From JABAQJ01 sp046327745 (GTDB lineage: Bacteria; Gemmatimonadota; Gemmatimonadetes; Gemmatimonadales; Gemmatimonadaceae), in contig JAXLXV010000013.1 of the NCBI GenBank assembly GCA_046327745.1, positions 124,001-188,000 on the forward strand: a stretch of 64,000 nucleotides of DNA. Direction: 5' to 3'. The stretch's first letter is position 1, and every line of letters begins with the position of its first letter. The notes beneath the pieces were generated by a model, which saw nothing but the letters and a program-made list of their open reading frames with translations, was not told the origin of the DNA and did not search any database. This document shows positions 53,834-63,243 of this stretch, one piece after another. The translations under genes and the position numbers were made by a program.

Positions 53834-55726
53834 CTAGATCAAGCTGCTGACTTCCACGATCAGCGCCGGCATGCCATCCGAAAGGATCGTCGCGCCGCTG
53901 AAGCACTGGGCCGCCCCGCGCACCGCATCGAACGGTTTCACAACGATTTCCTGCTGGCCGAGGAGTTGGTCTACCACCAGCCCTGTACGCCGGTCCGCCG
54001 CCTCCAATACGACGATTTGCCCCCCCGGTTCGTCCCGTGCCGGCAGCCCGGTGATTTCCCGCAGATGCCGGAGGGTGAGGACTTCTTCACGGAGCAACAG
54101 AACGTCCTTTCCCCGCACGGTTCGCCGCACGTCGGGGGTCAACTGCAGGGTCTCGCGGATATGCGTGAGTGGGAGGGCGTAGGTCTCGGTCCCGACGCGC
54201 GCCAGAAGGGCCGGGATGATCGCCAAGGTCACCGGCAGGCGAAGGGAGAAGGAGGTCCCCTCCCCCATGGTGGTTCGTAGCTCGATGGCACCCCCGAGCG
54301 CACGCACCCGGGTAACCACGGCATCGATTCCCACCCCGCGCCCAGAGAGGGAGGTCACCTTACTGGCGGTGGAAAAACCAGGCTTGGCGATCAGGCGGAG
54401 GATCTCGTCGTCGCTCAACGCGTCACGCTCGGCGTCAATCAGCCCTTTGGCCTTGGCGCGCTGGAGCACCGCGTCGCGATCCACCCCTCGCCCGTCATCG
54501 GTGACGCGGATCACCACGGCAGATCGATCTCTGGCGGCTGACAGCGTCAGGCGCCCCGCCGCGGGTTTGCCTGCCGCGGTCCGCACCTCAGGGACCTCCA
54601 GCCCGTGGTCGATGGCGTTGCGCAGCAGGTGGACCAGTGGATCGCCCACTTGCTCCAGTAGCGATCGATCGAGCTCGATCTCGCGTCCGACAATCTCGAA
54701 CTCCACCTGCTTGCCCACGTCGCGAGCGGCGTCGCGGACGACCCGTGGAAATCGGTCGAAGACCTGCCAGACCGGAACCATGCGACTGGAGAGGATACCG
54801 TCCTGAAGATCGCCAATGAGCCGCGAGGCATGGGCGATGGCGTCGTCCAGTTCCTGATCATGGTGCGCGGCCGCCAGCTGCGACAATCTTCCCTTGGCAA
54901 TGACCAGTTCGCCCGTCAGGTTCATCATCGCATCCAGGCGACGCAGGTCAATGCGCACAAACCGCTGGAGTTGGGCGGCCGACCGATCGGCGTCCCAGGC
55001 GTCTGTGCGCTCGACCCCTCGCGCGCCCTTGCTCTCACTACCGGCCCGACGCCGCACCATCACCCGATCCACGTAGCCGGCGGCGCGAATAGTCCGCTCG
55101 ACATCCGCTTCCGGCGCCTCGGTCGACAGGCGAAAAGCGAAGGCACCGTCAAAGCCCCCAGACAGGAATTGCGCTTCAGGCGGGGCGACCGCAATCACCT
55201 CACCGATCGTGCGGGCGCGCTGGAGGACCAGCAGGGCCCGCGCGCCCGGCAACGGCGCATCGCTCGCCAGCGACACCTCGATATCGATCCCGTCGCCCGC
55301 TGTCTGCGGCAGCATGGGCGGTGGGACTGGCGAATGGTCCCCAGCCGCGCCGCGCCCGGTGGACGCTCCTTGCAGGCGCGCAATCAGAGGCTGCACGTCG
55401 ACCTTGTCGTCACCTGCAACGGACCCGGCGACGGCGCGATCGAGCGCGTCCGTGGCGTCGAACAGCAGGGCGATGCCGTCGGCATCGAGCACTCGGTCGC
55501 CAGCCCGTACCGCAGCCAGCAAGGTTTCCATCTCGTGGGACAGCGTGGCGACAGCCTGATATCCCATCACGCCGCTCATCCCCTTGAGCGTGTGCACGGC
55601 GCGGAACAAGGCGTCGAGCGGCTCGGCGGCCGTCGGATTGCGCTCCAGGGCCAGCAGCGCTTCCCCCGCTGCTGTCAGGTGGTCGCGGCTTTCCGTGAGA
55701 TACAGGTCGGCGTATTTGCTCGACAT
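53834..55726 (-). CDS. cheA: Chemotaxis histidine kinase CheA
   Basis: A 630-residue CheA. P1 Hpt domain with H45 (FRAVHTLKGMSG), then a Pro-rich linker and a small P2-like region (about 145-230). P3 dimerisation begins near 260 (VRIDLRRLDAMMNLTGELV). P4 kinase has the N box HLLRNAIDHGLE, DDGRGVD and GRGVGIDAV. P5 CheW-like domain is C-terminal. It lies 9 bases above cheC. Confidence 0.96.
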   Translation of the reverse strand: MSSKYADLYLTESRDHLTAAGEALLALERNPTAAEPLDALFRAVHTLKGMSGVMGYQAVATLSHEMETLLAAVRAGDRVLDADGIALLFDATDALDRAVAGSVAGDDKVDVQPLIARLQGASTGRGAAGDHSPVPPPMLPQTAGDGIDIEVSLASDAPLPGARALLVLQRARTIGEVIAVAPPEAQFLSGGFDGAFAFRLSTEAPEADVERTIRAAGYVDRVMVRRRAGSESKGARGVERTDAWDADRSAAQLQRFVRIDLRRLDAMMNLTGELVIAKGRLSQLAAAHHDQELDDAIAHASRLIGDLQDGILSSRMVPVWQVFDRFPRVVRDAARDVGKQVEFEIVGREIELDRSLLEQVGDPLVHLLRNAIDHGLEVPEVRTAAGKPAAGRLTLSAARDRSAVVIRVTDDGRGVDRDAVLQRAKAKGLIDAERDALSDDEILRLIAKPGFSTASKVTSLSGRGVGIDAVVTRVRALGGAIELRTTMGEGTSFSLRLPVTLAIIPALLARVGTETYALPLTHIRETLQLTPDVRRTVRGKDVLLLREEVLTLRHLREITGLPARDEPGGQIVVLEAADRRTGLVVDQLLGQQEIVVKPFDAVRGAAQCFSGATILSDGMPALIVEVSSLI

Positions 55727-55812
55727 CGGCGGCGCAGAGCGCGCGTGAGCCGACGGTCGCGGCGGCGCACCGTCGACGCGGCGGTTGAGTCGTTAGGCGG
55801 TGGCGGCGCCCG

Positions 55813-56199
55813 TCATCCCAGCACGCGCTGCACGGCCTCGAGCACGCGAGACGGCTGGAAGGGCTTCACCACAAAATCCTTCGCGCCCGCCTGGATGGCC
55901 TCGACCACCAACGCCTGCTGACCCATCGCGCTGCACATCAGCACGCGCGCCGTTGGGTCCTTTTTCGTGATCTCGCGGACCGCGTCGATGCCTCCCATGT
56001 CTGGCATCACGATGTCCATCGTCACCAAGTCCGGACGCAACTGGTTGTATCGCTCGACGGCCTGTGCGCCGGTTTCGGCTTCACCAACGACCTCGAATCC
56101 CGCTTGCTGCAGGATGTCGCCGAGCATGGTACGCATGAAAATCGCGTCGTCGCAAATCAGAACTCTGTGACTCACCGTCATCTCCAAGGCCGTAGGCAC
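55813..56199 (-). CDS. cheY: CheY-like response regulator
   Basis: A stand-alone receiver of up to 128 residues with acidic pair D17-D18, phosphoacceptor D62 (TMDIVMPDMGG), Ser in MCSAM and K112 in FVVKPF. The reported GTG at 56199 lacks a ribosome-binding site; an in-frame GTG eight codons later has GGAG six bases upstream and may be the true start. It ends 86 bases before cheA; that gap contains a CGTTAGG heptamer. Confidence 0.93.
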   Translation of the reverse strand: MPTALEMTVSHRVLICDDAIFMRTMLGDILQQAGFEVVGEAETGAQAVERYNQLRPDLVTMDIVMPDMGGIDAVREITKKDPTARVLMCSAMGQQALVVEAIQAGAKDFVVKPFQPSRVLEAVQRVLG

Positions 56200-56214
56200 G
56201 CACGAGCAGATCGG

Positions 56215-56673
56215 CTAGGCGAGCACCTGCCGCACAAGCTCGTTCACGTCAACTATGATGACGACTCGGTCGCCAAAATGTCCCAAACCGCGCGCCAAGG
56301 CGCCCGTGCGCGCTGGGGGGGCAGGTTCCACCTCTGCAGCCGACAGGATTTGCACATCCAACACGTCGTCGACGGCTAATCCCAGGAGGCGGCCGCCCCC
56401 CTGCACCACCACGACCGATGCGGTCTCTTCGACAAGCGAGGCTTGGCCATCCGTGACCCGCTTCGTGAAGTCGATGACGGTCAGCATGGCGCCGCGAACG
56501 TTCATGATGCCGCGGACAAATGGCGGCGCCCCGGGAATTCGCGTCGCCCCCTGGAGCGGAACGACCTCGCGGAGTGCCTCACCATCGAACCCATACAGCA
56601 GACCATGCGCTTCCACCACCAGCAGGCGGCGTTCGCTACGATCCGTGGGTGACGCGGTAGAAGCCAAAGACAT
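56215..56673 (-). CDS. cheW: CheW-domain protein 3
   Basis: A 152-residue CheW domain: LLVVEAHGLLYGFDGEALREVV, FVRGIMNVRGAMLTVIDFTKRV and a C-terminal VVIIVDVNELVR. The ATG at 56673 lies 38 bases inside rluD, so a start further in is possible. It lies 15 bases above cheY and opens the chemosensory gene block. Confidence 0.88.
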   Translation of the reverse strand: MSLASTASPTDRSERRLLVVEAHGLLYGFDGEALREVVPLQGATRIPGAPPFVRGIMNVRGAMLTVIDFTKRVTDGQASLVEETASVVVVQGGGRLLGLAVDDVLDVQILSAAEVEPAPPARTGALARGLGHFGDRVVIIVDVNELVRQVLA

Positions 56674-57640
56674 CGAGAGGGTCCGGGTGTTCCAGCAGCG
56701 AGTCATCGTTGGCCACTCGGGCCAGCGACGCGCGTAAATCCGCAGGCAACGGAGCGCGAAGGTCGATCTCCTGACCGGTGTCCGGGTGGCGGAAACGGAT
56801 CCACGCCGCGTGCAGAAAGTGACGCTGCGGCGGAAGGAACACGATCCGACGCCCTCCACCTCCCCCGTAGGTATCGTCGCCTACGATCGGGTGTCCGATC
56901 GACGCGAGATGCACCCGGATCTGGTGCGTGCGACCGGTGTGAAGGTGCGCACGTAGCAGGTCGACCGCATCGAATCGAGCCAGACGATGGAATGTCGTCT
57001 TCGCTGCCTTTCCCGTATGGACGACCGCCATGCGCTTCCGGTCTCGCGGATCTCGAGCCAGCGGCTGATCGACGGTCAGGGTCTCGGCGTCCAGGTGTCC
57101 CCAAGACATGGCAGCGTATCGACGCGAGACGCGTCGCGCGGCCAAAGCCGCGGACAGCAGCCGGTGCACGCGCTCGGATTTCGCGACCAGCAACAAGCCA
57201 GAGGTGTCCTTGTCCAGCCGGTGCACGAGGCCGGAGCGGTCCGCGGTCGGATTCGGGTCGTCGACATCAGACCGCCGACCCATGAGGGCGTTGACCAACG
57301 TGCCGCTCCAATTTCCAGGGGCGGGATGCACCACCATGCCGGCTGGCTTGTTCACCACCATCAGCGAGTCGTCCTCGTATACCACATCGAGGGGAATCGA
57401 CTCTGCTGTGATTTCGCGAGTTTCCGGCACCGGGACGTCCACGACTAGCCGGTCATTGGCCACGGGGCGATAGCTCGCTCTTTCTCGTGTACCGTTGACC
57501 AAGGCGTGCCCATTGGCAATCAACGTTGCAGCTTGCGTGCGCGACGTGTTCAACCACTCGGCTATAAACAAGTCGAGGCGAACATTGCTGTCCGCCTCGA
57601 GCGTACGTTCGTGCCTGATGGATCCGGCGTTCGCGCCCAT
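56636..57640 (-). CDS. rluD: RluA-family rRNA pseudouridine synthase (RluD-like)
   Basis: A 334-residue protein with an N-terminal S4 domain (VRLDLFIAEWLNTSRTQAATLI) and a PseudoU_synth_2 core. The catalytic Asp is in LVHRLDKDTSGLLLVAK, and RTHQIRVHLASIGHPIVGD follows. RluD modifies 23S rRNA helix 69. The ATG at 57640 lies one base past the lspA stop. Confidence 0.92.
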   Translation of the reverse strand: MGANAGSIRHERTLEADSNVRLDLFIAEWLNTSRTQAATLIANGHALVNGTRERASYRPVANDRLVVDVPVPETREITAESIPLDVVYEDDSLMVVNKPAGMVVHPAPGNWSGTLVNALMGRRSDVDDPNPTADRSGLVHRLDKDTSGLLLVAKSERVHRLLSAALAARRVSRRYAAMSWGHLDAETLTVDQPLARDPRDRKRMAVVHTGKAAKTTFHRLARFDAVDLLRAHLHTGRTHQIRVHLASIGHPIVGDDTYGGGGGRRIVFLPPQRHFLHAAWIRFRHPDTGQEIDLRAPLPADLRASLARVANDDSLLEHPDPLDVFGFYRVTHGS

Positions 57641-57641
57641 G

Positions 57642-58193
57642 CTATCCAGCGAGGCCCGACGCTGGTCGCTCTCCTGCTGCCTCGCGCGCGGCGTGTTCAC
57701 GCGCAGCCTGTTTGTCTTCGCCCCACAACACCCAGGCCAACAAGAAGGCACCGGTACTCACCGCCATGTCCGCCACATTGAAGGTGGGCCAACGCGACAT
57801 GCCCACGCCGACATCGATGAAGTCCACCACACCAAGCGGCGAGCGAATGCGATCGATCAGGTTGCCGATCGCGCCACCGGTGACCAGCCCCAACGCGACG
57901 GTCCTCGCCCACGCCCCGGGCGGCGACTGGCGGTACAGGCGCCACAGGATCACCAGTGCGCCTAACGTCAACACCAGGAAGATCCAACGAGAGTATGGCC
58001 CCAGGTGCAACCCGAAGGCCGCACCCGGATTGTAGACCAGGTTCCACCGCACCGTATTTCCTAACACTTCGTGCGGCACACCGCGCGGCATCAGCGCCGT
58101 GGCAGCGATCGACTTGGTGATCTGGTCGAGCACGACCACGACGACGGCGAGCGGGAAATACACAACCGCCAGCGGCCGGTCACTTCTTGGCAT
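57642..58193 (-). CDS. lspA: Lipoprotein signal peptidase LspA
   Basis: A 183-residue polytopic aspartyl peptidase. Four TM helices, N-x-G-A-A-F-G in VYNPGAAFG, and the two catalytic Asp in GNLIDRI and VVDFIDV are present. It cleaves prolipoproteins such as those encoded at 5.7 and 14.2 kb. The C-terminal tail is longer than usual and basic/acidic. The ATG at 58193 overlaps the DksA-like gene by 14 bases. Confidence 0.95.
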   Translation of the reverse strand: MPRSDRPLAVVYFPLAVVVVVLDQITKSIAATALMPRGVPHEVLGNTVRWNLVYNPGAAFGLHLGPYSRWIFLVLTLGALVILWRLYRQSPPGAWARTVALGLVTGGAIGNLIDRIRSPLGVVDFIDVGVGMSRWPTFNVADMAVSTGAFLLAWVLWGEDKQAAREHAAREAAGERPASGLAG

Positions 58194-58596
58194 CTTCCTC
58201 CCGCTGCTTGCACGAGATGCAGTAACGCGCGTGCGGTAAAGCGTCCAAGCGCTCGAACGCGATCTCCTCACCGCAACCGTGGCACTTCCCAAACGTCTCT
58301 GGGCTCTTGTACAGCCGGCGAAGGGCCTGATCGATGTGCCATAGAAAGCGCCCTTCTTGGCTGGCGAACAGGAACGCCTTCTCGCGCTCCATTGCATCGG
58401 TCCCTTGGTCCGCCATGTGAAACGAGTACGAACTCAGGTCGCCGTCGGCCGACTGCGGGGTCGCACCAAACACGTCGTCATAGTGACCGAGTTCCTTCAG
58501 CACGCGCCCCCGTTCCTCCAGCAGGCGCTTCTCGAAGTGCTGCAATTGCTTCTTTGTCATCGGCTTGAGCTTCTTCGTGCCGCTTGATGTAGGCAT
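58180..58596 (-). CDS. TraR/DksA-type zinc-finger protein
   Basis: A 138-residue protein. A Lys-rich start and a coiled-coil hairpin (about 15-100) are followed by a C4 zinc finger (CHGCG and YCISC). DksA-type proteins enter the RNA polymerase secondary channel. The coiled-coil tip does not show the DxxDxA motif clearly (SSYSFHMADQGTDA holds the corresponding region), so ppGpp synergy is uncertain. This gene beside lspA is a common bacterial arrangement. Confidence 0.88.
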   Translation of the reverse strand: MPTSSGTKKLKPMTKKQLQHFEKRLLEERGRVLKELGHYDDVFGATPQSADGDLSSYSFHMADQGTDAMEREKAFLFASQEGRFLWHIDQALRRLYKSPETFGKCHGCGEEIAFERLDALPHARYCISCKQREEDAKK

Positions 58597-58598
58597 GG

Positions 58599-61500
58599 TC
58601 AAATATCCGTGGTAAGGGCAAACCGTACGTCAAAGCCATCGATGTCTGCCGTCTGCGAGACCGCCATCTGGTCCAGCCCGTTGCCACCGATCGCAACCTC
58701 AACCGCCAGCACCTCGCCGGCAATCCACTCCTTGTACTCCGACACCGCCTGCTTGATCTCCTCTGCGCCATCGACCGCCAATCGAATCCGGTCACTCACG
58801 GCGAGTTCCGCCTCTTTCCGTAACCGCTGGACACGGCTCACGAACTCACGCGCCAACCCCTCCCGACGCAACGCATCCGTCACGGTTGGGTCAATGGCCG
58901 CAAAGCGACCCATCGCCTCTTTCACTACCAGATCACCCGTGGCGCGCCGAACAATCGTAACATCCTCCGCATCGAGATGCCGAGTCTCCCCATCCACGGT
59001 GATGGAGAGCGGCTCGCCCCGCTCGAAGGCCCGCAGGTGTTCGCCGTTGAGGGCCTCAACCGCCTTCGCAGCCATGGGAGTACGCTTACCGAACTTTTTT
59101 CCGAGGGTGCGAAAGTTGGCCTTGGCCTCGAGAGTCACAAGGTCATCCGCCGAATTGAGCAGAATGACGTCCTTCACGTTCAACTCAACCTTCAGCAGTG
59201 GCAGAAGTTGCTCCACTTCTGTCACATGTTCGTGCGGTACGACGCACGCCAACCGAGCCAGCGGTCGCCGCACGTTGACGCCTGCCTCTTCCCTGGCTGC
59301 GCGCCCGAGTCGCGAAAGAGCGCGGACTTCGTCCATTCCGGCTTCCAGCGCTGGAAGGATGGCCTCTCGCTCTGTCCGGACGAAGTCCGCCAGGTGAACC
59401 GAGGTTCCACACAGCTCCCGGTGCATCCAATCGCTGTAGAACGGGGCTAACGGCGCCAATAGCCGCGCAGTCACGGTCAGCACCGTATGCAAGGTGGCGA
59501 AGGCGGCACGATTGTCCGAATCGTTCACCTCGAAGAAGCGCGCGCGATTCAAACGAACGTACCAATTGGAGACGTCGTCGACCACGAACGACATCAACAG
59601 TCGTGCGGCGGCGGTGGCATCGAAAGCCTCGAGCAGCGCATCGACGTCGCGTTCCACCGACGCGGTGCGCGACAAGATCCAGCGATCGATGACCGGTCGC
59701 TCCGCCGGCGCCGGATCGGCGGCCGATGGCGTCCAGCCGAAATTGGCATACTGGGCAAAGATGCCGGAGTACACGTTTTTCAGCGTCAGCAGGAATCGCG
59801 CTGACGTCTCGCGAATCACCGCCGGGTCAAACAACTTCGGCGTGCCCAACTGACTCGAGGCAATAAGGAACAACCGCACAGCGTCTGCCCCAAACTCGTC
59901 GATGACGTCCCACGGATTCACGACGTTGCCGAGAGACTTGGACATCTTCTTCCCGTTCGCGTCGAGCACCAAGTCGTTGACCACCACAGCCGCGTACGGA
60001 GCCACCTTCGACGGCCCGCTGGCCGCGGTGTCATTGTTAGGCAATGCGTCGCCCAAGCCGGTAGCGATAGCCAGCAGCGAATAGAACCAACCACGAGTTT
60101 GGTCCAACCCCTCGGCGATGAAATCCGCCGGATATTGCTGTGCGACGGTGTCGTGATGCTCGAACGGGTAATGCCATTGGGCAAATGGCATGGACCCGGA
60201 GTCGAACCAGGCGTCAATGACTTCACTGACGCGAACCATCTCCGCATCGCCGCACGTTGGACACGGCCAGCGATACTGGTCCACAAACGGTTTGTGGGGA
60301 TCGAAGTCGCTGGGTAGTGGCTGGCCCGTGCGCGCCGCGAGGTCGGCGAACGACCCGATCACCTCAACGTGCGTCTCGTCGCGCTCGCACACCCATACGG
60401 GAAGCGGTGTGCCCCAATAACGGTCGCGCGAGATCGCCCAGTCGACGTTGTTCTTCAGCCACTCACCAAAACGGCCCTCGCCGACTTCCGCGGGATGCCA
60501 TGACATGCGTGCGTTCCGGGCCAGCATGTCATCCTTGTAGCTGGACGTGCGCACGAACCAGGAGACCCGCGCGTAGTACAGGAGGGGTGTCTTGCAGCGC
60601 CAGCAATGCGGATAAGCGTGCGTGATGGTGCCGGACTTCCAAAGCACATCGCGACGCTTGAGTTCCGCGAGAATAGTGGCGTCGGCGTCCTTCACCCACA
60701 TGCCGCCGACGAGCGGAATCCCATCCTCGAACGTGCCGCGCGATGTCACCGGCTGCAACATGGCCAGGCCATGCTTCTGGCCCGTCGCATAGTCGTCGGC
60801 GCCGAATGCCGGCGACATGTGCACGATGCCAGAGCCATCTTCCGCCGACACAAAGTCGCCGGCGACAATGACCTCATGCGCCGTTCCTTCTGGAAATGGA
60901 ACCCAGTCCAGCGGCCGTTGATACCGACGTCCGACGAGCTGAGCACCCGTTAGGCGGGTGACCACGTCCCATCGATCCTCGAATCCATCCCCCAAAACGG
61001 CTGCGGCCCGCGCCTCGGCAAGGATCACCGTCCACGCGTCCGGCCCGACGCCCTTCTTACGCAGTTCGACGTACGCCAGGTCAGGATGGACGGCCAACGC
61101 CACGTTGGATACGAGTGTCCATGGCGTCGTGGTCCAGACGATTAGTCGTCGACGAACCGGCGCGGACCCTGCCGCCGGCACGAGGTCCAGTGCCAAGTAG
61201 ACGCTCGGATCGTCGACATCCTCGTACCCCTGGGCGACTTCGTGCGACGAGAGGGCCGTGCCACAACGCGCGCAGTATGGCAGGATCTTGTGCCCACGAT
61301 AGAGCAGGCCGCGCGCATGCAGCACCTTCAGCGCCCACCACTCGCTCTCGATGTAGTCGTTGGTGTACGTGACGTACGGATGCTCGTAGTCCTGCCAGTG
61401 CGCGACCCGTTCGACCATCCGCTCCCACTCCGCCCGGTACTTCCAGACGCTCTCGCGGCAGCGCGCGTTGAATTGCGCAACGCCTAACGCCTCGATGTCT

Positions 61501-61829
61501 GGCTTGCCGCTGATGCCTAACTCCTTCTCGACCTCGATCTCCACCGGCAGGCCATGCGTATCCCATCCGGCCTTCCGCGGCACGTAAAACCCGCGCATCG
61601 CCCGGTGCCGGCAGAAAAGATCCTTCATGGTGCGTGCAAACACGTGATGCACCCCGGGCCGCCCATTCGCCGTCGGTGGACCGTCGTAGAACACCCACGA
61701 TGGCCGGCCGGCCCGCTCCGCGAGCGAGCGCTCGAACAACCGCTCGCTGCGCCAGCGTTCCAGGACCTCCTCTTCCAGAACACTTGCCCGCTGTCCCGCT
61801 TCGAGTTGCCGAAAGCGTGTGACACTCAT
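58599..61829 (-). CDS. ileS: Isoleucyl-tRNA synthetase, type 2 (eukaryote-like)
   Basis: Class Ia synthetase of 1076 residues. The HIGH-equivalent lies in PTANGRPGVHHVFARTMKD, the editing CP1 domain is central, and KMSKS is in GKKMSKSLGNV. The PTANGRPGVHH form, the length and the absence of a recognisable C-terminal bacterial zinc finger fit the eukaryote-like IleS2 type, often associated with mupirocin insensitivity. The ATG at 61829 overlaps the phosphorylase stop; an upstream extension is a shadow. Confidence 0.95.
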   Translation of the reverse strand: MSVTRFRQLEAGQRASVLEEEVLERWRSERLFERSLAERAGRPSWVFYDGPPTANGRPGVHHVFARTMKDLFCRHRAMRGFYVPRKAGWDTHGLPVEIEVEKELGISGKPDIEALGVAQFNARCRESVWKYRAEWERMVERVAHWQDYEHPYVTYTNDYIESEWWALKVLHARGLLYRGHKILPYCARCGTALSSHEVAQGYEDVDDPSVYLALDLVPAAGSAPVRRRLIVWTTTPWTLVSNVALAVHPDLAYVELRKKGVGPDAWTVILAEARAAAVLGDGFEDRWDVVTRLTGAQLVGRRYQRPLDWVPFPEGTAHEVIVAGDFVSAEDGSGIVHMSPAFGADDYATGQKHGLAMLQPVTSRGTFEDGIPLVGGMWVKDADATILAELKRRDVLWKSGTITHAYPHCWRCKTPLLYYARVSWFVRTSSYKDDMLARNARMSWHPAEVGEGRFGEWLKNNVDWAISRDRYWGTPLPVWVCERDETHVEVIGSFADLAARTGQPLPSDFDPHKPFVDQYRWPCPTCGDAEMVRVSEVIDAWFDSGSMPFAQWHYPFEHHDTVAQQYPADFIAEGLDQTRGWFYSLLAIATGLGDALPNNDTAASGPSKVAPYAAVVVNDLVLDANGKKMSKSLGNVVNPWDVIDEFGADAVRLFLIASSQLGTPKLFDPAVIRETSARFLLTLKNVYSGIFAQYANFGWTPSAADPAPAERPVIDRWILSRTASVERDVDALLEAFDATAAARLLMSFVVDDVSNWYVRLNRARFFEVNDSDNRAAFATLHTVLTVTARLLAPLAPFYSDWMHRELCGTSVHLADFVRTEREAILPALEAGMDEVRALSRLGRAAREEAGVNVRRPLARLACVVPHEHVTEVEQLLPLLKVELNVKDVILLNSADDLVTLEAKANFRTLGKKFGKRTPMAAKAVEALNGEHLRAFERGEPLSITVDGETRHLDAEDVTIVRRATGDLVVKEAMGRFAAIDPTVTDALRREGLAREFVSRVQRLRKEAELAVSDRIRLAVDGAEEIKQAVSEYKEWIAGEVLAVEVAIGGNGLDQMAVSQTADIDGFDVRFALTTDI

Positions 61830-62662
61830 GACAGCTGCTCCAGCACGCCGGCGATCAACGCGGTCAGATGGGGCTCCGCGCGATTGGCAACGGCCACGAT
61901 CTTCTCGACGGTTGCTGGCTCCAGGTGATCGGGAAGGCACATATCGGTGATGATGGAGACACCCAGCACGCGCATGCCACCGTGCACGGCGACAAGCACC
62001 TCAGGAACCGTGGACATTCCGACTACATCGGCGCCAAGGCCGCGAAGCATCCGGTACTCTGCCCGCGTTTCCAGGGCCGGACCGGCGACCGCGACGTATA
62101 CACCCTCGCGCAGCACGATCCCCCGTTTGGCCGCTGTGGAGCGCGCCACTTGGCGAAGCTCACGATCATACGGCTCTGACATGTCCGGAAAGCGCGGTCC
62201 CAGGCGTTCGTCATTTCGCCCAATGAGCGGGCTGTCGCCTAACAAGTTGATGTGATCGGAGATCAGCATCAGGTCGCCGGCCTGCCACAGGGGGTGGAGA
62301 CCGCCGCAGGCATTCGACACCATGAGGGTGTGCGCACCCAGTGCACGCAGGACGCGGACTGGAAAGGTCACCTGCTGTAGCGAGTACCCTTCGTAGCGAT
62401 GGAAGCGCCCCTGCATGGCAATCACCGACCGGCCCGCGAGCGTCCCGCTCAACAGGCGGCCGGCGTGCGACTCCACCGTCGCGACCGGAAAGTTCGGGAT
62501 CTCCGCGTACGGGATCTCGATGGCTCCCTCGATCTGCTCCGCCAGACCACCCAGGCCGGTGCCCAGAATTATGGCAACGTCCGGTCGGCGTGGCGCGCGT
62601 GCGCGCACGACGGATGCCGCCGCCTCAATCGTTTCTAGCGTGTGCAATGCTGACGTCCCCAT
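61826..62662 (-). CDS. punA: Purine nucleoside phosphorylase (trimeric type)
   Basis: A 278-residue PNP of the trimeric Gua/Hyp-preferring type: ILGTGLGGLAEQI (phosphate loop), VESHAGRL, GRFHRYEGYS, SNACGGLHP and GADVVGMSTVPE. It releases (deoxy)ribose 1-phosphate, the substrate of DeoB. The ATG at 62662 is the usual start; 35 bases separate it from divIVA. Confidence 0.94.
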   Translation of the reverse strand: MGTSALHTLETIEAAASVVRARAPRRPDVAIILGTGLGGLAEQIEGAIEIPYAEIPNFPVATVESHAGRLLSGTLAGRSVIAMQGRFHRYEGYSLQQVTFPVRVLRALGAHTLMVSNACGGLHPLWQAGDLMLISDHINLLGDSPLIGRNDERLGPRFPDMSEPYDRELRQVARSTAAKRGIVLREGVYVAVAGPALETRAEYRMLRGLGADVVGMSTVPEVLVAVHGGMRVLGVSIITDMCLPDHLEPATVEKIVAVANRAEPHLTALIAGVLEQLS

Positions 62663-62697
62663 CGCGCGTATTTGTCCTCGGTGCACCCGACGGCGGA

Positions 62698-63243
62698 CTA
62701 TTCGCTCGCCAGGGAGTTCAACCATTCCGGCGTCGCGGGCTTGCCCGCCGGTTCCGGCGCCGGAGGCGTCATGGAGCTCGGCGCCGCTTCGGCAGCTTCA
62801 ACATCCGCCAACTGGCGCTCAATCATGGTGCGAAGCTGCGCAAGGTAACTGCGTCGCTGCCTAACGAGTTGCTCCAGGTCTCCCTGGACCCGCCGCACCT
62901 CGCTCCGGGCCTGCTCCAGCATCTTGTCGGCCTCCGCACGGGCCTCCCGCAGAATGAGCTGCGCTTCGCGGTCCGCCTGTTCTCGCACCTCCGCCCGCAG
63001 CTGCTGCGCAGAGACCAGCGCTTCGTTGATCGCCTTGTCCCGCTCACGAAAGGCGCGCAGCTGCTCGTGAAAGCCCTTGGCCTTGGCGTCCAAGTCCTGC
63101 GCCTGCTTCACCAGACGTTCGACTTCGCGGGCCACCTCGTCACGGAATTGATCCACCCGCGCCTTGTCGTACCCGCGCAGCGCACTGCCGAAATCGAAGC
63201 GCCGGATATCGAGCGGTGTGAGGTGAAAACTTTCATCGGTCAT
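62698..63243 (-). CDS. divIVA: DivIVA-domain protein
   Basis: A 181-residue coiled-coil protein. The N-terminal DivIVA membrane-binding motif (LTPLDIRRFDFGSALRGYDKARVDQF) is followed by coiled coil to about residue 150 and a Pro/Ala tail ending PEWLNSLASE. DivIVA proteins mark curved membrane at poles and septa. The polarity function is noteworthy because an MglA polarity system lies downstream in the same run. It overlaps yggS by 4 bases. Confidence 0.9.
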   Translation of the reverse strand: MTDESFHLTPLDIRRFDFGSALRGYDKARVDQFRDEVAREVERLVKQAQDLDAKAKGFHEQLRAFRERDKAINEALVSAQQLRAEVREQADREAQLILREARAEADKMLEQARSEVRRVQGDLEQLVRQRRSYLAQLRTMIERQLADVEAAEAAPSSMTPPAPEPAGKPATPEWLNSLASE

